From the NCBI GenBank assembly GCA_016800925.1, contig JABCPU010000125.1:1-64000 (forward strand): a DNA stretch of 64,000 nt, read 5' to 3'. Below, piece by piece: positions 25,021 to 35,661 of the stretch; positions within the stretch are counted from its first letter, which is position 1, and each line of letters starts with the position of its first letter. The notes under the pieces are model-generated. The model ran no database searches. It was given only the letters and a program-made list of their open reading frames with translations, and was not told the DNA's origin. A program made the position numbers and the translations under genes. The stretch comes from Suillus spraguei. Lineage: Eukaryota > Basidiomycota > Agaricomycetes > Boletales > Suillaceae.

Positions 25021-25700
25021 ATGGTGCGTATGCAGTTCCGTACACCGTCTCGTGGTGTTGTACGCCATCATTTGAGCATTTTTTTTGCGATTTTGGCCTA
25101 TTGTTGAGGTGGATTGCAAGCTGACTTTTGGATGCATAGGCCCCGAAAAAAACCAAGGTCGCCAAAGAAGATAACACTGTTTCGCTCGGTCCTCAGGTCG
25201 CTGAGGGAGAGTTGGTCTTCGGTGTTGCACACATCTATGCATCTTTCAACGACACTTTCGTCCATGTCACCGATCTTTCTGGCAAGGAGACCATCTCCCG
25301 TGTTACTGGTGCGCGTGATTCGCTATCTTGGTACAGATCTTTAGTTACATGATGATTGTGAATAGGCGGCATGAAAGTGAAGGCTGACCGTGACGAGTCG
25401 TCCCCCTATGCCGCTATGTTGGCTGCTCAGGACGTTGCCACGCGCTGCCGTGAGGTCGGCATCACTGCCCTTCACATCAAGCTCCGTGCAACTGGTGGTA
25501 CCGGCACTAAGACCCCTGGCCCCGGTGCACAGAGCGCCCTCCGTGCTCTTGCTCGCGCTGGCATGCGCATTGGGCGCATTGAAGACGTTACGCCCGTTCC
25601 TACCGACTCCACCAGGCGCAAGGTATGCGCTCTCACGCATTTTAAGGGTACTTTGTTGTTAATCTTCTGACAGGGTGGTCGCCGTGGTCGTCGTCTGTGA
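25021..25700 (+). CDS. RPS14: 40S ribosomal protein uS11 (S14)
   Basis: A component of the small ribosomal subunit platform that binds 18S rRNA. Four exons: 25021-25023 (the ATG alone), 25140-25308, 25366-25622 and 25674-25700. The protein starts [20 protein letters not shown]. It carries [20 protein letters not shown], the [11 protein letters not shown] and [10 protein letters not shown] motifs, the [19 protein letters not shown] block and the basic tail [11 protein letters not shown]. Length is about 150 residues, normal for the family. All phases agree and codon use is strongly biased, as expected for a highly expressed gene. The start codon stands alone in exon 1, which is unusual but consistent with splicing: GTGCGT donor, CATAG acceptor. 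Confidence 0.96.
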
Positions 25701-26012
25701 TCTCCATCTTCATGTTATTGCTATGAGATTCCCGAAGAGCCGAAATTTGCTATACATGTAATTGGAGTTACAAATAATATGTCGCCGTTCGACGCGCATC
25801 AGGTTTTTGCCTGCCCCGCGGTCGTTCACCTGTTTGTGTCTCTAGTATTGTGTTGTCAACATCTTCGTGCTTCGTATCGACGCGTGATCAGTATGTGTGC
25901 TTGAAATCTATTGAATTTTTTCTTTATTTCTACTTTGAATCCCATTTATGTAATTTCTTCCTCCTTGATACTACCACAACACTATATAGCCTCTTCGGCT
26001 TCAAGTCATTGA

Positions 26013-26421
26013 ATGCAAGAAGACTCACAGCACACTTCGACTGGCAATCGGCTTTTCAGATGGCTGTCGGAAGAGGTGACTCGGCAGGAGGAGATGGATG
26101 TTGCCAAGGCAAGAGCAGAGAAAGATATCATGAGGGCCAAGATCAGGTTGGCAAAGATTGAATTGGAATGCGAGAAGTTACGTGATCAGCGAGAACGAAG
26201 GCGAGCTGTGAGAAAGGCAAGTCATCTTTGCTATTCAACTCGACTTCAATTTTTTTTAACTATCCTTATCACACTGGCAGCAGGCTCTAATAGTTCATGG
26301 CCACTACCATGAAGCTCCACATCACCATGACTCCGCAACACCGTCTTTTGACTTTGCTTCACATGACGACAACGTCCAACCAAGGGAGGAATCCTCAGAT
26401 TCTCCATCACTGGCAGCCTGA
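26013..26421 (+). CDS. Small charged coiled-coil protein
   Basis: Two exons join at a GTGAGA donor (26208) and a CACTGGCAG acceptor (about 26281) in phase 0, giving about 111 residues. Exon 1 is a helical, charged segment (EEVTRQEEMDVAKARAEKD, then IRLAKIELECEKLRDQRERR). Exon 2 is histidine- and acid-rich (HGHYHEAPHHHDSAT) and ends SPSLAA. I do not recognise the family; it could be the end of a longer gene. The antisense frame 26322-26549 (MARYTPRQQRAQRLLRDFLR) is also protein-like, so the strand is not certain. Confidence 0.4.
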
Positions 26422-26713
26422 AACTTGTTGAATGTAAAAATATATTTGGCCTGACGAGCACGTTGACGCCGCTGATGAATCTTCCTGTATCGGAGAAAGT
26501 CTCGTAACAGCCGTTGGGCACGTTGCTGACGTGGAGTGTACCGAGCCATGACATAGTATGTGGATGGTAGGTGGTATAGCAGGACTTATCTACACATTGA
26601 ATTATCTAAGCGCTATGTATGAGAATCGGAGGTAATCAAACTTACGGTCGATTCACGGTCGATTCAGGTTGAAGAATCGACGATCGCCTGAATCGCCATG
26701 TTTGACTCCCACT

Positions 26714-26770
26714 ATTGAATGCGAGAAGCTGCAGAGCGCACTTCGACCCAATCGGCTTTTTAGATGCAGC
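26714..26770 (+). repeat. Partial duplicate of the 26.0 kb gene start
   Basis: About 55 bases beginning TTGAATGC and ending ATCGGCTTTTTAGATG match 26009-26062 with several changes. It looks like a decayed local duplication of the first exon of the small coiled-coil gene. Just upstream (26640-26690) a TCGATTCACGG unit is repeated in tandem. Confidence 0.55.
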
Positions 26771-27239
26771 CCTTGAGTCCGACAAAACCTACAGTATTAC
26801 AAAAGGGGCTTAGCATAAGCGCGTATCGTAAAAGAAGCATATAAAAACTTACAGTGTCGACCAATTGAGCGGCATGGCACCACAAAACCCACGGAAATCT
26901 GCTGATCGCCGAGCGCCCAAGCCACAGAGTCTTACACCAACTTGAAGTTCACAAGGCATTCAAGTTATCAATATGGTTTGTCCACTCTGAAACGTCGCCT
27001 GTCCCTTCAGAGATGCTTGGGGCAGAACTGCCAGTGTAGTGCTGTAAAGTCATACAGCTACTAGATCCGAGTCTCCCATTCCTCCTCAAACTGTTAGCGC
27101 TCATGTGTGGTAAGTTACACGTACATTTAAATTCTCTGTACGGCAAGGCTGAAATATGGCGGCGTTGTGCCATCAGGTCTTCGGCAGCCACCATGAGGCA
27201 GCATTTTAACACCTTTATGTAGTAGACCATATATCCTCG

Positions 27240-27326
27240 CAATTGTTTCTGACTCAGTTACTGCCTTACCGCTGCTCATGTCTGGCTCAATTGTTTCTCA
27301 CTCACATTCCGACATACCGCTGCTCC
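27240..27326 (+). repeat. Two imperfect direct repeats at a gene start
   Basis: CAATTGTTTCTGACTCA followed by TACCGCTGCTC (27240-27276) recurs as CAATTGTTTCTCACTCA followed by TACCGCTGCTC (27288-27326). The second copy lies within the first codons of the membrane protein, so the repeat bears on the choice of start codon. Confidence 0.6.
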
Positions 27327-28081
27327 CGTATAACTCAACTAATAATACTGCCTCACAGTCACGCCAACGATCCACTGCCCCAGTATATGAGGGTTCTTTC
27401 GGCCATCCATTCAATTGGAAAACAGACTCCCTCGTTTGGTGGTGTATCTGCCACATACTCGGGAGGCACACCCCGGACGATCTGAAGTGGTTCTTGAATG
27501 GAGACGGCGGCACGACGCCCGGGCAAGAGCTGCATGATCGGTATCTGCAGCGTATCCAACAAATCAGTGTTGTAGTAAGTTGGTATGGGCATCATTCATT
27601 CAAATTGATTGCATTAATGTGTTCTGGCGCAGCAAGGGCTCGTACTTGCCACTGCAGCGGTTTTTATCACCACCAATCCACCAAGTCGAGAAGTACAAGA
27701 TATCGACTACACGTCTCCTGCATCTTACGCCTGTTTGGCGGAGTCGCTTGTCTTTTCGTTGTTTGGGATACTGTTCCAGCTGCAGTTATATACCTCTGGA
27801 TCCATTTTTCAAGAACATGGGGCTGCAACAGTACGCATTATCCATTGTCAGTGTGGCAGGTCAGAGTTGACCTTATCACAGATCGCGGAGCGCTGGAAAA
27901 TACTCTGGTACCTCCTGAGTTTGGTCATACCAGTCATTGTATTTGTCATATCGGTGGTGCTTTTACTCATGGGTAAGCAGTCCATCTCGTAATGCGTGAT
28001 CGTAACTTACACAATTCATCAGCCATTGTGCTCACGGCATTCACCTCTCACAACAAAACTGTTCAATTTGTGTTAGCATGA
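27278..28081 (+). CDS. Small multi-pass membrane protein
   Basis: Three exons: 27278 to about 27573 (GTAAGT donor), about 27632 to 27971 (GTAAGC donor), and about 28022-28081. The N-terminus is polar (MSGSIVSHSHSDIPLLPYNS) and leads to ELHDRYLQRIQQISVV. Then come GLVLATAAVFITTNPPS, a longer hydrophobic helix (ACLAESLVFSLFGILFQ) and a third (LLSLVIPVIVFVISVVLLL). That gives about three membrane spans and a short C-terminus (NKTVQFVLA). It is typical in style of uncharacterised agaricomycete membrane proteins. I cannot name the family. The start codon lies in a direct-repeat copy and is the least certain part. Confidence 0.6.
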
Positions 28082-29236
28082 CATTTGCTTGCCTTGGCGC
28101 TTCTTACTTGGTGGTGGTTCTGGGTTTACCATCCCAATGGATCCGTGGTAAAGTAAGATCCTCACCAGCGAACCAACGTGTGACAGGCACGCGACCTGGC
28201 GGACGGCAGCCATCTTGTTAGTAACGGTTTTACAAGGGTAATAGCTGATATTCTAGTTGCCACCGATTTCATTCGTTCAATAGATTATTCAATATTCTGA
28301 ATTTCAGTGATGTTCAAGTTGCTCCTTCTATTACGGATCTAAATAATTCATATTCAGTCGCTACTTTACATTGTACATGCAGCAGTTTCTTGGCTTCTTG
28401 TCATACTTTCTTGGGGACTCGTGCATCATGAGTTATCTACAGTCTATTGTACACACGTTGATTTGCAGAGATGTAGAGCTTGAATTTTTAGAATTGAATG
28501 TACATGACATCTAATTTGAAACAAGTGCGTTACGCCCTGTATCCTATATCTGACAATTTCAATCGTGGCGACAAGATCAATAATAAATCTGGATGCTACT
28601 ACTGGTCTTGCTGCTTTGCAAACACTGTTCAAATGCCCTTTGCATAGTACCCAGCCAGGCATTGATGTTGATGTAGCTGCTGATCTAGAAAACAATCAGA
28701 CTCAGAATGTCGATGATGATCTTGCAGTTCCTGAATCGATATCACTTGATGAAATTGACGCATCATTTACCCTGCTGGAACATGAAAAAGATACCATGGA
28801 ACGAGTGCTGATTGATGCGGATTCGACAAAGTGGTGGAAGGTCAAACATGCTGATGAGCCTCTTCTGACGGTGTTTCTTAGCAACGATTACCATACATCG
28901 TCATATACATAGCCGTGTAGCACTTTGAGAATTTTGCCAGGTGGCAGAAGTAGCGATTCTGCCACTTCTGCTGGTTGTGCCAGCACAATTAGATTCTGCC
29001 AACGGTGGGACTTGACCTGACAACTTAAGAAGTGAGCACGCCTTAGGGCCACACAATTTGAATCTACCCGACAGTCTCCATTTCTCCTGTCCGTCACAGA
29101 GCCGACGAACGGTGTTAGTGGTTTACTCCCAGAATGTTGAACCAGATTTTTCAGGAAATAAAAGCAGGTTGTATTCCTCCTCTCTGAGAATTATTACAAC
29201 GTACTCGAACAGATCCCATATGACCTCGTGCAACCA
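28082..29236. other. Mostly empty stretch with one weak open frame
   Basis: A 115-codon acidic frame at 28565-28912 (+) reads SISLDEIDASFTLLEHEKDT and ends DYHTSSYT-stop. It has no ATG near its start and no motif I know. It may be a fragment of a transposon-borne or decayed gene. Nothing else stands out. Confidence 0.35.
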
Positions 29237-29506
29237 ATGCATTTCTCCTTGCTCGCCATCACTCCTGCTCTGACGGCATTTATGTTAGTCAGTGCCACGC
29301 CCGCGGTTTTCAGCAGGAAACATTGTATCCCTGCTGGCCAAATTTGCGACATACAGTCGCACGACTTGGGGACCTGCTGCCCTCCAAGCATGTGTGTAAT
29401 GTCAGATGTGAGTTTGTTTTAGATACCCTGACAAGATCTGACCTTGTGACTCACCCTCTGCGCTTCATAATAGGTTGACGACTATGCCACGTGCTTCTTC
29501 ATATGA
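29237..29506 (+). CDS. Small secreted protein with knottin-like cysteine pattern
   Basis: Exons 29237-29407 and 29474-29506 join in phase 0 (GTGAGT donor, AATAG acceptor) to give 67 residues. The N-terminus MHFSLLAITPALTAFMLVSA is a clear signal peptide, with probable cleavage after SATPA. The mature part, about 45 residues, has six cysteines in the order C-x6-C-x8-CC-x4-C-x10-C, the classic C-C-CC-C-C layout of inhibitor cystine knots. The last cysteine lies in the second exon, so the fold needs correct splicing. It would be a secreted disulfide-rich peptide; in fungi such proteins can be effectors, inhibitors or antimicrobials. The function cannot be told from sequence. Confidence 0.65.
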
Positions 29507-30545
29507 GAGTTGTTGTTCATGGCTTGATTCCTAGCGACTTGTTGAGTTGGTCATTATGATCGTTATTGGGCCAATTTTCACTGCCGCACCAATGGAAACC
29601 TTGAATAGACAGAGCGATATTCATACCCTCAACATGACATTGACTTCAATGCGTAATATATGTGTGAGCGAAGTCGTCCAGCGAACTTGATGCTGAGTCT
29701 GGCTTCGAGCTGATGGTAAATAGTTGTGAATAAGAAAACAGGCACATCGGACCAATTCTGATGCCTGGGCTCAGATTTAAACTTGCTTGACGACGTGTAG
29801 AGGAGTTGATGTCTAAGACTGGCTTCAGACAGCTCCGGCTTTGAAGAACTGCAGCCCGGGCCAAAGCGTTCAATGGCGGCTTGACTTTGGCCTGGCTCGG
29901 CCTGAGCCGCGGCCCCAATAGAGGTATCAGGTAGTCATGGGTAGTGGCGGTAGCAAGAATGTGAATCGGGTTGTAGGGCGAGAAAAAGGTGATGAAACAA
30001 GTACGCTACTGAGGTTAAATTTGGAATTTGGCTACTCAACGCTGCTTGCTAACCGAGGCCCGGCCATGGTCATCTACATACTTCAAACGGTGCACAGAGA
30101 TTTCGCTAATGCCAGATGTAGGTTACATAGCATAAAAATAAAACTAAGTTTCGCTGAGTTAAACACTGCAGGCAGTGGCCATCCGAGTCGCTGGCAAATC
30201 CGAATTGCTAGCGAAATTAAGTACTCACACGCTTCTACAAAATATTGTTGCGCATGATCGATATCGACGATGGGTCTCTTGAGCTCGTTCGACAGGCTAC
30301 AGCAAGCCGTGCTACTGCTGCTACACAGCTATTTCTGTTTCACGAAGCAAGTAATGCGCTAATACCCTTGCATTCGCAACGCGACCGGTGAATCTGCAAC
30401 ATAAAGAGCATCACGATACTGCTCATCCTTCACGACATCATGACGGTTCTTTTGATGACAAAATCTGTCGTTAGCCTAAGGGCCGGTGACCGGTAATTGC
30501 TGAGGTTTTCGCTAGTTCTCACTTTTCTTGCTGTTGCCAATACCC
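29507..30545. other. Intergenic region with GC-rich patch
   Basis: I find no supported gene. A GC-rich patch at about 29860-29915 (GCCCGGGCC, GGCCTGGCTCGGCCTGAGCC) looks like part of a dispersed repeat. A frame at 29937-30257 has no motif. Confidence 0.4.
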
Positions 30546-31861
30546 ATGGTGAATTTTACCATCCTCGCAGGAGGATACACCTCCTACATCGCCTCGTATA
30601 TCTTCAATAGCGAAACGAATAATTTGACATACCTGAACCAGTACATCACTGGCGGTAATCCATCGTGGATAATTTCGCACCCTACGAACAAGAGTATTCT
30701 TTAGTACGTGTCCTTATCTTGTGTTAGTGTCTGCGCGTGTCCGCTAATGGCTTTGATTGATTACGCAGTGCAGCCAACGAGAACGTCCCTACAGGAGCAC
30801 TACAATCATTCACGGTCGGACCTGAAGGAGCACTTACTCTTGTCGATACTGCATACTCTGGAGGAAGTGGCCCGCCGTATTGTGGCAGTCTCTCCACGGG
30901 TCAGGTGGCCATAGTCAACGTACGCCGTGGTTCTCTCTTTCTTTTTGAAGTTGATGCTGAGTTTCTATCAGTACGGTTCCGGAACTGCACGTGTCATCCC
31001 CACGACCACAGATCCGTTGCACTTCTCCACCGATGATAGCACCATTGTGACATTCCCTGTTCCAACCACTGGAACGCAGGGCGTGTCCGAGCCACACATG
31101 GTATACCAATACGGCGAGGAGCTCTTGATCCCTGACAAGGTATGTTTTTGGACTTTTCATCTGTGATTTGTAGCCTTTCCGCTTAACACGAACGGCTGTT
31201 CAAAGGGCAACGACAAGATCTGGCGTCTTGGCCGGAACGGGTCACCAGGTGACTTCTCAATACACGGTCAAATTGCGCAGCCAATCGGCAGTGGCCCACG
31301 GCACATCCAGATTTACGGTGAGCTCATCCCCTTTCACACTCTGTCTCGCTAAGCCAGAACACAGAAAATCAGCTCTACACAATCCATGAGCTCGCGAGTA
31401 CCCTGACACTCCAAGACTTCCCCGCATATCCCAATTCCTCTACTCCCATTATCTCCAACGTTTCCACTGTCCCACATTACCAACCCGCGGGCTCCAGCTT
31501 CGCATCTGGCGAAGTCCTTATCCCACTTCCAACAGCCGAGTTCCCGACCGCTTATATCTACACCTCGAACCGCAACGTTGGTGTACAGGACCCACGTGGG
31601 GATACGATCGCTATCTTCGAGAATGTAGATAACCAGCTAGTCCTGAGGAATCAGGTATACACAGGCCTGAACCAGATTCGCGGCATGATGCATGGGCAGC
31701 AAGCCGGTGAGGGAGGTGAGGGATATATTGTGGCTGCTGGGTTTGCAGGCACTGCAGGCGTTAAGGTGTTCAAGCGAACGGAGGGAGGTGCAAATTTGGA
31801 AGAGGTTGCAGTGAATGCAAAGCTTCCGACGCAGACGAGCTTTGTGTGGTTGAAACAGTAG
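30546..31861 (+). CDS. Lactonase-family seven-bladed beta-propeller protein
   Basis: Resembles the 6-phosphogluconolactonase / carboxy-cis,cis-muconate cyclase family (lactonase, PF10282 type), which acts on lactones in sugar or aromatic catabolism. ATG at 30546 gives MVNFTILAGGYTSYIASYIF. Introns (GTACGT donors near 30702 and 30919, one near 31140, another near 31318) join exons in frame. Family features are NPSWIISHPTNKSILYAANE, the SEPHMVYQYGEELLIPD segment, GSGPRHIQIYENQLY, and the late propeller motif AYIYTSNRNV. It ends at TAG 31859-31861, about 360 residues. No signal peptide is evident, so it is probably cytosolic. All exons are open, so it looks intact. The true substrate is not determined. 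Confidence 0.85.
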
Positions 31862-31978
31862 AGAACCAGGGACACTCATTATCAGCACAGGCAGTCTATT
31901 GTCTAATATGAAATCTACATTCATGCTTCTAGGTCTAGGTGTGATAGCACTAGTACTATGGTATGCACGTTCTACGTA

Positions 31979-32895
31979 TCATGAGCTCGTTCGCTGCAAG
32001 AGCTGGACTTGCTCGTCCTTGCTCAACCCCATGCGACCTCTCCAATGACGAGGACAAATAGGTATCTCATTGGCGTTGCGCGGGCGTGTTGGTGATGCCA
32101 GAATAGCATCCAAAATTTTTGGGACATCCTCGGGCTCTACTTCACCTAGCCTGTAGAATTAACATAAGATAAACGCATGCACAGTAACACGCGATTAGCA
32201 GGCGTCAAACATACCATTCTCCGTGCGGATACACAAGGATATTTGCTGCATATCTAGGATTGCGTCACATATGAGTGATCGGGCGCCAAGTGAAGGAGAA
32301 CGCGTGCATACTTGTGCCCACCGATATGTGCCACTTCTGCAAGCTTAATGCAGGTACTGGGATCACTCGGATCAGCATCTCTGCGCTTGCGCAGCTCATC
32401 CTTTATGGCTCGGACAACTGCTCCCCCAGTGTCTCCGCACCGACAATCCCGTGAACCATGAGTACAGACATATAAATGCACATCATCTGAATTCGAGGAC
32501 ACAGCACCAGAGCTACCCTCAGTATGCACCCTCAACTGTTCATCCACCTCCTCCATATTGTCCATGGACACCGTAGTCTCAAGCTTTCCTCGCGGGTGCG
32601 CAAACGCTGTCAGATGATATTCCTGCTTGTCTTCCTCCCCAGGTGGTCGTGCACAAATAGACTGTTGGTCCTCAGACCACGAAAAATTAGCAACCCCGCC
32701 CCATTTAGCGGTGCGTAGAAGGAGCGCGCGTTGGACGGGAGTTGCGTACTTGGCGGGATACTCGCTGGGCGGCTGTGGAGTGTGTAAGAGGATGTAGCAC
32801 CTGTGCGCAGGGGCTGTGCCAGCAAGCTCTGATGTGGATATGGCGGTGGTGGATAACGACCGCACGAGCGTTTTGAGCGCACGGAAAGCTGGCAT
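31979..32895 (-). CDS. Sucrase/ferredoxin-like family protein, probably mitochondrial
   Basis: Belongs to the fungal sucrase/ferredoxin-like family (Apd1/Aim32-type, thioredoxin-like ferredoxins). ATG is at 32893-32895. The N-terminus is basic and Ser/Thr-rich (MPAFRALKTLVRSLSTTAIS), like a mitochondrial presequence. Conserved motifs are VYVCTHGSRDCRCG-like (YVCTHGSRDCRCGDTGG here) and KLAEVAHIGGHKYAAN. The last two introns, recovered by phase, join HK to YAANILVYPHGEW and then LGEVEPEDVPKIL. The protein ends RTSS-stop at 31979. The two cysteines of DCRC and the one in VCTHG could bind an Fe-S cluster together with the His of the HIGGH motif. About 270 residues; looks intact. Confidence 0.82.
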
Positions 32896-33117
32896 AATGG
32901 AGGACCAGTGTCAAGTTACGAACTGATTCACGGAACTGCGGGGCGCGGTTAACGTTCAGGGACATCTGTCATACACGTGACTGACGCGTTCCTCCGGATA
33001 ATCAATTTCATGATGTTATTATATAATGGTGTCGAGTTTAAAAGCTAACTCAGGTTTGCATATTCTTATTCTGAAAGTTCACTTTTTATTTTCTGTCTAA
33101 TCTCCTTAGGCCACATC

Positions 33118-35261
33118 ATGGCCAATAATGCTGATGCTACCCTACACGAGATACCTCCCTTCAGTCCCCGTAACTTTGCCTTGTCCGCCAAAGCTAGGCT
33201 GAAGTCTATGCCACATACCCTACACGCAGTCGGTTCTGTTGTTATCAACGAACATATCAGTACTGTAGGCGTTGAGTGCGTCAATTCCTTTTGTTCTCGC
33301 CACCATCACCCAGATCAAACTTCGCCATTTACACAGGGTTAATAATAATGTCTCTCCATGGATCACGAGTGGCGTCCGAAACTTTGAGGAATGTGAAGCA
33401 GGCACGACGCTGCAAGAGCTCTTTGCAAGGAGCACAGGTTCTTTTCAATCCATTTCTACCAGTGAGAAATCGATTCTACTCGAGACTTCCCTTAAAGCTG
33501 TCCTGCCTATCTGCAATGTAGGGGCTGCAGCGCAGGAGATCGAGGGACACCTGACCAATTTGTAAGTCAGTAGTCTAATAGTGCGACAGAAGACTGATGT
33601 TATTATCAAGCCGTGATATCGAGCACGAAACAGCGAGATGTGCTCCTTTCGTCAGAGCCACCAATTGTGCACTCCGTGAACTAAGCGACGTGAAGGTTCG
33701 TGGAATACCTGCGTTTAAGGCTGATGACAAAACCATCATCCTCCTTCATGTCAATGATCCAATGCCAATATACCAAAACCAACAAGGTGAACCGTCCGAA
33801 TGCAAGCCTGATGTTGTCGTCGTCTCCCATCAGACCGCTCTGGGTGCGAAAGCACATCAAATGCAAGAGTCCCAGGTTTTTACTGAGATGGAGTGCAAGT
33901 CACGCGAAGACCACTTTCAGTGGAACGATATTCGATCGACATTGGAGTTCAAACGTGCCTGGAAGCCTCTGACTTATCCTGCGTCCGTTTGTAAGACAGA
34001 TTACGTTGTTCCTGCTCCTTCTGCACAGTATATGGCGTATAGGAAGGACACGAACAGTTCTGCTAAGCCAATAGGTTCAACACCTGCCGCCGGGGCTGCC
34101 CAGACCCCCCACGAAGCATCGAATGAGTGTAAATTTGTAGTATGTCTGTCTTCTGCTTCCTTACTGACTTGTGCAAGCCAGTAAGACCCTCATCGCAGCA
34201 ACTCAGCGGAAGAGTCAAATGCAAGCGAGCCGGAAATGAGAACCAGTCTGACGAGTGTATGACTCATTTCGGCCATGCAACTACCGTGTTTCCAGTAAAG
34301 AGCAAGGCATTATCGAGTCTGCGGCGGGACTCCTATTTTCTCAATGAATCCCCTGAGCTGGTCGCTAGGCCATATTGGCCAGAAGAGACATGTCAGAGTG
34401 AGCCGGGCATCCTCAGCGAGGTCTACAAGATTGCGCAAACAGATCCAAATGTGCAGGACCACATCCCAGAGCTGGTTTGGTTCCACAAATTTGAAGGAAC
34501 ATCCACGTCCAATACCAGAACCTCACTAGAACTGAAGGACACCGAACAAGCTAAACAGGACAGCCACGTTCTGCACATTATTGTGTTCAGAAAACTTATC
34601 CCGATCACCACGCTTTCCGGCAAGGAGTTCCTTGCCGCATGGTGGCAAATTGTAAAGTGTAGGTCTTGTTTTTCTCTCTCCTGTTCTTTATCATTCATCC
34701 ACTACCCTGACAGGCCATCACGCCCTCTGGAAAGGAGGCGTGCTTCACCGGAGTGTCAGCCTTAGCAATCTCATGGGGTACCGCTTACGTGGTCAATTCA
34801 TAGGCGTTCTTAATGACTATGACTTATCGTCGTTTAAACGTGATACTCCCAGCGGCCTCGAGCGCACAGGAACGGTACCATTCATGGCGGCAAATCTTCT
34901 TACGCCAGACGCTGATGCAGGCAAGGTCGAGCACATGTATGCGCATGATGCTGAATCGTTCATCTGGGTTCTCACCTGGATTTGTCTCCGGTATGAAGAC
35001 GGAAAGCTCCTCAGCAAGAACAGACCACTGGATCAATGGCTGAAATCGGATGCTATTCGATGCAGGGTGCAGAAAAATGACTTTCAATTATCGATACTTC
35101 CTACCATGGGTCCATCGGGATCGCATGAAGCGTCCTGGGAAGTTGTACGGAAGTGCTTTATGGAGATCCATTCACTTTATACCCCGCTAGGGTACTGCAA
35201 ACTGGGCGATCAATCAGCGTTCGAGCTGTTGCTCGAGGGCCCCATGCAGGAGCATTTCTAA
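33118..35261 (+). CDS. FunK1-type fungal protein kinase, altered catalytic loop
   Basis: FunK1 kinases (PF17667) are a fungal family expanded in mushrooms. Exons start in the 33118 region (the first splice is unresolved) and continue with FEECEAGTTLQELF. Next come RDIEHETARCAPFVRATNC and a long exon with KPDVVVVSHQTALGA and EFKRAWKPLTY. After introns near 34130 and 34657 the kinase core reads HALWKGGVLHRSVSLSNLMG, then GVLNDYDLSS, then RTGTVPFMAANLL, then HDAESFIWVLTWICL, ending GPMQEHF-stop. The usual HRD of the catalytic loop is HRS here, while the DFD-type metal motif (DYD) remains. The protein could therefore be a pseudokinase. Its relation to the neighbouring genes is not evident. Confidence 0.8.
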
Positions 35262-35661
35262 GGACGGCCAGTCTTTTATGTTTATGCGTAGTCAAGGCTG
35301 CGTGCCTCGGATATCACCAACTAATTTGTATGATAAAGTTAGCTTTCTTCCTGCCATTGCCTGTACGCCATCGTCAACCGACGAATAAGCAATGATCTAA
35401 AAGAATGTACCCTTAACTTCTGATTACAGTTGGGAGGTCAAAGATATCGATATCTGTGAAGTGCTCGATGTTCCTTGGGCCAGCTGCTTTCGTCGGTGAA
35501 ACATGTTTGAAGAACTCGGCACTGTTGCCAACTTGCTACTTGCTAGGCCTTTTTCACTTGTCGGCTGCACGAGAATAATCACACAAGCGCTCATGACAGC
35601 AGTCTTTCATCAGCCACGTCTACAATATTCTCTAGCACATCTCGACATGCTGATGTACAGG
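35262..35661. other. Convergent intergenic region
   Basis: Space between the 3' ends of the FunK1 kinase and the membrane protein. No gene seen. Confidence 0.5.
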
